In this document: piece by piece, positions 5,346-9,898 of the stretch
Layout: each line of letters begins with the position of its first letter
Numbering within the stretch: position 1 is the first letter of the stretch
Source of the DNA: Aquirhabdus sp.
GTDB taxonomy: Bacteria > Pseudomonadota > Gammaproteobacteria > Pseudomonadales > Moraxellaceae
Reading direction: 5' to 3'
DNA length: 9,898 nt
NCBI GenBank assembly: GCA_030151145.1
Contig: JASLEL010000426.1
Coordinates: 1-9,898, forward strand
Translations under genes and position numbers: made by a program
The notes under the pieces: model-generated
The model's database searches: none
What the model was told of the DNA's origin: nothing
The model's input: the letters and a program-made list of their open reading frames with translations, nothing else

Positions 5346-8300
5346 ATGCGTTTGCGTAGTCTGCGTCTGGCCGGATTTAAGACCTTCGTTCATCCCACCA
5401 CACTGACTTTCAAAAAAGACCTGACCGCCATCGTTGGGCCGAATGGCTGCGGCAAATCCAACGTCATCGACGCCATCCGCTGGGTCATGGGCGAGTCCTC
5501 TGCGCGCCAACTGCGCGGCGAGGCCATGAGCGATGTGATCTTTGCCGGGACCGTGAACAAAAAACCGGTCGGGCAGGCCAGCGTCGAGCTGCATTTTGAA
5601 AACACCCTCGGCAAGCTGGGCGGTGCCTATAACGCCTACAGCGAACTCTCGATCCGCCGTCAGGTCAGTCGTGACGGGCGCTCGGATTATTTCTTAAACG
5701 GCACGCGCTGCCGTCGCCGCGATATCACCGATATTTTCCTTGGCACTGGGCTTGGGCCGCGTTCCTATGCGGTGATCGAGCAGGGCATGATCAACCGGCT
5801 GGTCGAGGCCAAGCCCGAGGACCTGCGCGTCTTTATCGAAGAAGCCGCTGGGGTGTCGCGCTATCAGGCCCGCCGTCGCGAGACCGAGCAGCATCTGGAA
5901 GACACCCGGCTGAATATGTCGCGCCTCGACGATCTGGTCGAAGAGCTCAATCGCCGTCGCCGCGCGCTCGAACGGCAGAGTCAGGCCGCGCTCAAGCACA
6001 AGACTTTGGTCGAAAACCGTCGCACTTGCCAGCTAGAGCTGTGGTCGATCCAGTACCATAACGCCACCCAGCGTCAGAGCGTGCATACCCGCAAACTCAC
6101 CGCTTTGGGCGATGATTTCCGTGCATTGCGCAGTATCATCAATGAACTCGATCAAGCCTATCACGCCCAGTCCGAGCAGCTATCGCGGCTCCTGCAAGAG
6201 GCACAGCCTATGCAACTGGCTTGGCAAGAAGCTGAGCGCAAGCGGCAGGGATTGGTCGCCGAGCTGCATCAAGGCCAGCAGCAGGCCCAGCAATTGCAAG
6301 GTCAATTGACCACCCTTGAGGCGCGCCAGAGCGTGCTGGCCGAGCAGATGCAGCATGACGAGACGGTGCTGGCGGATGTGCTTGCCTTGCATAGTGCCAA
6401 TGGACCAAGGCGGCAAGAGCTGCAGCAGTTGCTGCTGTCGCTTGAGAGCCAACTGCCAGCGCTGCAGGAGCAGTCACGTGAATCCCATCAGGAGCTGCAA
6501 GCCTTGCGCGCGCGCATACAGGCGCAGGAACTGAAGAGAAGTGAGCTGAACCGTGAGCAAGATAGCCTTGAGCGTCAGTCACAGCGTCAGGCTGCCCAGA
6601 TCGCACAGTTAGACGCGGCGGTACAGCAGATTGATCCTGACGCCATTCGCGAAGAAATTCTGGATATCCAAGACCAGATGCTGGATTTACAGCAGACGAT
6701 CCTCAAGTTACAGCATCAGGCGAGCGGGCATCAGACACAGTTGACTCAACTTGAGCAGTCCCGTCATGAATTACGCCTGAAACAGCGCAGTATCAGTCAG
6801 ACCCTTGACGGCCTGCGCGGTGAGCAGCGTGCATTAGCGGCGCTAGCACAAAAGAATCAACCGCCACAGTCCAAGGGGACTAAAACGACCACGCCCGAGC
6901 CAACTGGTCCGCGCTTGCTGGATCATCTGCAACTTACAGCAGAGGGCAAGGCGCATGTCGGCCTGATTGAGGCGGTGCTTGGGCAATGGCTGCGTGCGCA
7001 TGTGGATTTAAGTGCCGATCAGAAGGCCGCACGTGTGCTCTGGCTGCGAGATGTGCGTGCTCAGGAGATGGTGTGGCCTGCTGAGGTGATCCCTTTTGCG
7101 GCGTGGATCAGCAAGCCTGTGCTGGCGTTCTATGTGGCATGGGGCGTCGTGAATGAGCGGGCCACGGCGCTGGCGCTGCAGGCGACATTAACGCCTGATC
7201 AATCGCTGATCACGCTGGATGGTCACTGGATCGGGCCGGACTGGGCCATTGATCTGTCACGTGATCAGGGCGTCAATATCGATGATGCTCAGGCGGGTGG
7301 CATCCTCGCACGCCAGTTGCGACTGGCTGAGCTTGACGATGAGATCGTCCGTGTCGATGCGGACCTGCAGGCCATCATGCAGGAGGTGCAGGCGGTTGAT
7401 GCGGCGTATCAGCAGGCGCAGAAAGCGCATCAGGAGCAGGTGCATCAGATCAGCCAGCACAGCAAGACCCAGCAGACGCTGGAGCTGTCACAGGCGCGGC
7501 TGGACAGCAAGCGACAGGCGCAGGAAGGTCAGCTTGCCCAGCAGGCCGAGCAGCGGTCGCTGCTGACGGCCAGTCAAGAGGAAGACCGTGAGCGTTTAAG
7601 CGAAGTTCATATGGAGCTCGCCAGCCTCGACATCAAGCTTGCTCCGCTGCGTGAGCAACTGACCCGTCAGGAGCAGACGGCAAGCTTGGCCCAGCAAAAT
7701 TTTACCCAGAGCAACATGCAGCTCCAGCAGTTCCGCATGCAGCTTCAGACGGTCGAGCTGGAGGCCCAGACACGGCAGATCCGGATCGAGTCGCTGCAGA
7801 CCACCTTGGACCGCGCACGCTTTCAGCAAGGTCAGTTGGCTGAGGAGCATGGGCGTCTGGCAACGGCGATGGCTTTGGTCGAGCGCAGTCTGCCGGCGTT
7901 AATGCTGGCTGTCGAGGAAGGCGAGACGCTGGCGACCGAGGCCGATCAGCGTTGGCAGGCCCGGCAGGTCGAGCTGACGACCGTGCAGACCGAAGTACAG
8001 CGTCTGGAGCAGGAGCGGCATCGTCAGATGCAGGCCGAAAACGGGGTGCGCGATGCACTGGAGCAGACCCGACTGGCATGGCAAGTCGAAAAGAGCCAGC
8101 TGCAACAGCTCGTAGAGCATTTTGCCAGCCTTGAGGCGACTCCGCCCGAGATCGATCAGGCAAACGACCTGATACCTCAGGCCGAAGATGCAGTGGCTGA
8201 GCAACTCAAACAATTGGATACGTCGATCAACAAACTCGGTGAGCTCAATCTGGCAGCGCCAGCCGAACTGGCTGAGGTGACCGCACGTCTGGATGAGCTG

Positions 8301-8867
8301 AATCATCAGATGGATGACCTGAATCAAACCCTCGCGCAACTGGTGGAGGCGATGCAGACCATCGATCGTGAGACACGTAGTCTGTTTATGGATACATTTG
8401 ATCGGGTAAACGCTGAACTGCAACAACTTTTCCCTAAAGTATTCGGTGGGGGCGAGGCGCGTTTGATGCTTGAGGACGGCTGGCAATCGGGCGTACGCTT
8501 TATGGCGCAGCCACCGGGCAAACGCAATAGCAGTATTGCCCTGTTGTCCGGGGGTGAAAAAGCACTGACGGCATTGTCGCTGGTGTTCGCAATCTTTAAA
8601 CTGAACCCGGCACCGTTCTGTCTCTTGGACGAGGTGGATGCGCCGCTCGATGACGCGAACGTAGCAAGATTTTGTCGATTAGTAACAGACCTGTCTTGCG
8701 AGGTCCAATTCATTTACATTACACACAATAAGTTAGCGATGATGATGGCGGGTGAACTGATGGGCGTAACAATGCCTGAAGCGGGGATTTCAAAACTGGT
8801 GGCGGTCAACGTGGATGAGGCGGAAACGCTGGTCACGTCAACATCGATCACCTCGGTAGGAGTGTAA
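5346..8867 (+). CDS. smc: Chromosome partition protein SMC
   Basis: 1173 residues, normal length for bacterial SMC. This ATPase dimer, with ScpA and ScpB, organises and helps segregate the chromosome. The N-terminal head has Walker A GPNGCGKSN (31-39) and SSARQLRGEAMSDVIFAG (51-68). From about 170 to 510 runs the first coiled-coil arm, rich in Gln, Glu and Arg. A short Pro/Thr/Lys linker (about 503-522) precedes the hinge (about 523-645), which has VGLIEAVLG and DGHWIGPDW. The second arm spans about 660-1010. The C-terminal head has the signature LSGGEKALTALSL (1067-1079), Walker B FCLLDEVDAPLDD (1091-1103) and the ITHNK loop. ATG 5346 is preceded by GGAGG (5335-5339) at 6 nt. The gene appears intact. 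smc rather than mukB is indicated by length, hinge and head motifs. zipA follows after 3 nt. Confidence 0.98.
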   Translation: MRLRSLRLAGFKTFVHPTTLTFKKDLTAIVGPNGCGKSNVIDAIRWVMGESSARQLRGEAMSDVIFAGTVNKKPVGQASVELHFENTLGKLGGAYNAYSELSIRRQVSRDGRSDYFLNGTRCRRRDITDIFLGTGLGPRSYAVIEQGMINRLVEAKPEDLRVFIEEAAGVSRYQARRRETEQHLEDTRLNMSRLDDLVEELNRRRRALERQSQAALKHKTLVENRRTCQLELWSIQYHNATQRQSVHTRKLTALGDDFRALRSIINELDQAYHAQSEQLSRLLQEAQPMQLAWQEAERKRQGLVAELHQGQQQAQQLQGQLTTLEARQSVLAEQMQHDETVLADVLALHSANGPRRQELQQLLLSLESQLPALQEQSRESHQELQALRARIQAQELKRSELNREQDSLERQSQRQAAQIAQLDAAVQQIDPDAIREEILDIQDQMLDLQQTILKLQHQASGHQTQLTQLEQSRHELRLKQRSISQTLDGLRGEQRALAALAQKNQPPQSKGTKTTTPEPTGPRLLDHLQLTAEGKAHVGLIEAVLGQWLRAHVDLSADQKAARVLWLRDVRAQEMVWPAEVIPFAAWISKPVLAFYVAWGVVNERATALALQATLTPDQSLITLDGHWIGPDWAIDLSRDQGVNIDDAQAGGILARQLRLAELDDEIVRVDADLQAIMQEVQAVDAAYQQAQKAHQEQVHQISQHSKTQQTLELSQARLDSKRQAQEGQLAQQAEQRSLLTASQEEDRERLSEVHMELASLDIKLAPLREQLTRQEQTASLAQQNFTQSNMQLQQFRMQLQTVELEAQTRQIRIESLQTTLDRARFQQGQLAEEHGRLATAMALVERSLPALMLAVEEGETLATEADQRWQARQVELTTVQTEVQRLEQERHRQMQAENGVRDALEQTRLAWQVEKSQLQQLVEHFASLEATPPEIDQANDLIPQAEDAVAEQLKQLDTSINKLGELNLAAPAELAEVTARLDELNHQMDDLNQTLAQLVEAMQTIDRETRSLFMDTFDRVNAELQQLFPKVFGGGEARLMLEDGWQSGVRFMAQPPGKRNSSIALLSGGEKALTALSLVFAIFKLNPAPFCLLDEVDAPLDDANVARFCRLVTDLSCEVQFIYITHNKLAMMMAGELMGVTMPEAGISKLVAVNVDEAETLVTSTSITSVGV

Positions 8868-8870
8868 TCC

Positions 8871-9898
8871 ATGGATATACTGGTGGTATTGGGGATCGCT
8901 GTTGCCATTCTGCTCATGTTGCTCGGGATGTTCCTGATGTTCCGGCGTGTGCCGGACACCAAGGCACCTGCCGCACAAGGTCCATCGGCACCCTCGTCTG
9001 CGGCTGAGCAGATCGAGTTGCCACTGGATACCTCGGCGGAGGTGGATTCCGCGCCAACCGAGCCAGTAATCTCGGCCAATCAGTTTATTACCCAGACCAT
9101 ACATCAGCAGGTGCATGAGCCTGCGGCAGCGACAGCCAAGCCTGAGCCAGTCTCGCTTGATGACATTCCGGTGCTGAGTGCGTCCAGAGAGGCAAGTCTT
9201 GATCTTGACCACACCCATCAGTCGGCTGTCGTGCAGCATGAGGTTGCCGTCGCACCTGCGGTGTCGGACGAATTGGCCGATGATGCGTTTTTTCAGGATG
9301 CCGAAGCCGGTAATCGTCTGGATGCAGTACTGGCGCAGCTTGAGCAGGATGATGTCGCCCGTGGTGCTTCGCGTATTGATGATGCCGCGGGACAAGTCCA
9401 CTCTGAGCTTGAGATGGAGCAACTGACGACGCAGAGTCATGCCGTTGAGACAGCACAGCTCACCGAATGGCAGGGCAGCAGTGTCCTGCTGGATGAGCAT
9501 CTGGCTGACCACACCAAGAGCGAAGAAGACAGCATTCTGGTGCAGGCCGAGCACATCATTGCTTTTAACCTGTTGCCCAAGAGCGGCCGTCCGTTTGAGG
9601 GCCGTGTGGTCTTAAGCCTGTTGCGCAAGCATGGTCTGCGTTTTGGCGAGATGTGGCTGTTTCACCGCTTTGAGGAGTCCAGCGGTCAGGGGCCGATGAT
9701 GTTCAGCGTGCTGAAATTCACCAAAGAAGGTCCGGCGGGCTTTGAGCTTGAAACGATGGAGCAGGACAACTTTGAAGGTCTCACTTTCTTTCTGGCGCTG
9801 CCCGGCACACGTCCGCTGAATGGCTTTGATATGATGCTGAGTACGGCGCAGCGTCTGGCGACCGAGCTCTATGGTCAGCTCTATGATGATGAGATGAA
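8871..9898 (+). CDS. zipA: Cell division protein ZipA (3' end beyond window)
   Basis: At least 342 residues, open to the right edge. ZipA anchors and bundles FtsZ at the inner membrane early in septum assembly in gammaproteobacteria. A membrane helix lies at about residues 3-24 (ILVVLGIAVAILLMLLGMF), with a basic FRR after it as expected for N-out topology. Residues 30-225 form a low-complexity linker that is acidic and rich in Ala, Gln and His, where many ZipA linkers are Pro/Gln-rich. From about 227 comes the FtsZ-binding fold: IIAFNLLPKSG, FEGRVVLSLLRKHGLRFGEMWLFHRFEE, MMFSVLKF, then FFLALPG and the terminal AQRLATELYGQLYDDE helix. Only a few residues are probably missing. The ribosome site AGGAG (8858-8862) lies just before and reaches toward the smc stop codon (8865-8867), suggesting coupling with smc. 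Confidence 0.93.
   Translation, partial: MDILVVLGIAVAILLMLLGMFLMFRRVPDTKAPAAQGPSAPSSAAEQIELPLDTSAEVDSAPTEPVISANQFITQTIHQQVHEPAAATAKPEPVSLDDIPVLSASREASLDLDHTHQSAVVQHEVAVAPAVSDELADDAFFQDAEAGNRLDAVLAQLEQDDVARGASRIDDAAGQVHSELEMEQLTTQSHAVETAQLTEWQGSSVLLDEHLADHTKSEEDSILVQAEHIIAFNLLPKSGRPFEGRVVLSLLRKHGLRFGEMWLFHRFEESSGQGPMMFSVLKFTKEGPAGFELETMEQDNFEGLTFFLALPGTRPLNGFDMMLSTAQRLATELYGQLYDDEM

Noticed and set aside
7899..8486. Minus-strand open frame of 195 codons opposite smc
   Set aside because: It lies within the coiled-coil arm and C-terminal head of an intact smc. Leu/Gln richness is the antisense of Gln/Glu-rich coiled coil.
8838..9554. Minus-strand open frame of 238 codons opposite zipA
   Set aside because: The plus strand encodes ZipA with clear membrane and FtsZ-binding domains; the reverse product is Arg/Leu/Cys/Gly-rich with no family features.
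1..9898. Mobile element, defence system or CRISPR array
   Set aside because: No transposase, integrase, terminal repeats, spaced direct repeats or defence-protein motifs were seen; gene content is housekeeping throughout.

Overview
This window looks like a core chromosomal segment of a gammaproteobacterium, most likely in Pseudomonadales and possibly Moraxellaceae. The taxonomic call is an inference from protein sequence character (a gammaproteobacterial-type SMC hinge), from the smc-zipA pairing behind an FCD-type GntR regulator, and from the long SPOR-domain protein downstream of folC. No similarity search was possible. There are no transposases, phage genes, CRISPR arrays, tRNAs or rRNAs.

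Layout. Positions 1-724 carry the 3' part of folC (folate polyglutamylation). Positions 725-1135 are a 411-base intergenic region. It contains a plausible sigma70 promoter followed by about 170 nt of hairpin-rich sequence, several of whose loops carry GGA, and then a weak terminator-like hairpin with a T-run. This is either an independent small RNA or a structured leader for the next gene, and it is the most interesting non-coding signal here. Positions 1136-2626 encode a membrane-anchored SPOR-domain protein with a very long Ala/Lys/Glu stalk. Its 3' end overlaps by 37 nt a gene for a membrane-anchored DUF2726-type protein (2590-3159). A biotin protein ligase gene (birA, 4006-3179, minus strand) converges on this pair.

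A second regulatory region (4007-4475) lies between birA and a GntR/FCD regulator gene. It holds a perfect 15-bp palindrome (4168-4182) that fits the FadR-subfamily operator consensus and overlaps a plausible promoter. About 290 nt of leader follows, with several hairpins. The regulator (4476-5183) is followed by smc (5346-8867), and smc by the 5' part of zipA (8871 to the window end) with only three bases between them.

Functional theme. Three of the seven genes act in septation or chromosome segregation: the SPOR protein (septal peptidoglycan binding), SMC (chromosome compaction and segregation) and ZipA (FtsZ anchoring). FolC and BirA are cofactor enzymes. Nothing here is a clear defence or mobile system. 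The candidate novelties are regulatory: the GGA-loop RNA ahead of the SPOR gene, the operator plus structured leader ahead of gntR, and an FCD regulator that seems to lack part of the family's usual metal-binding set.
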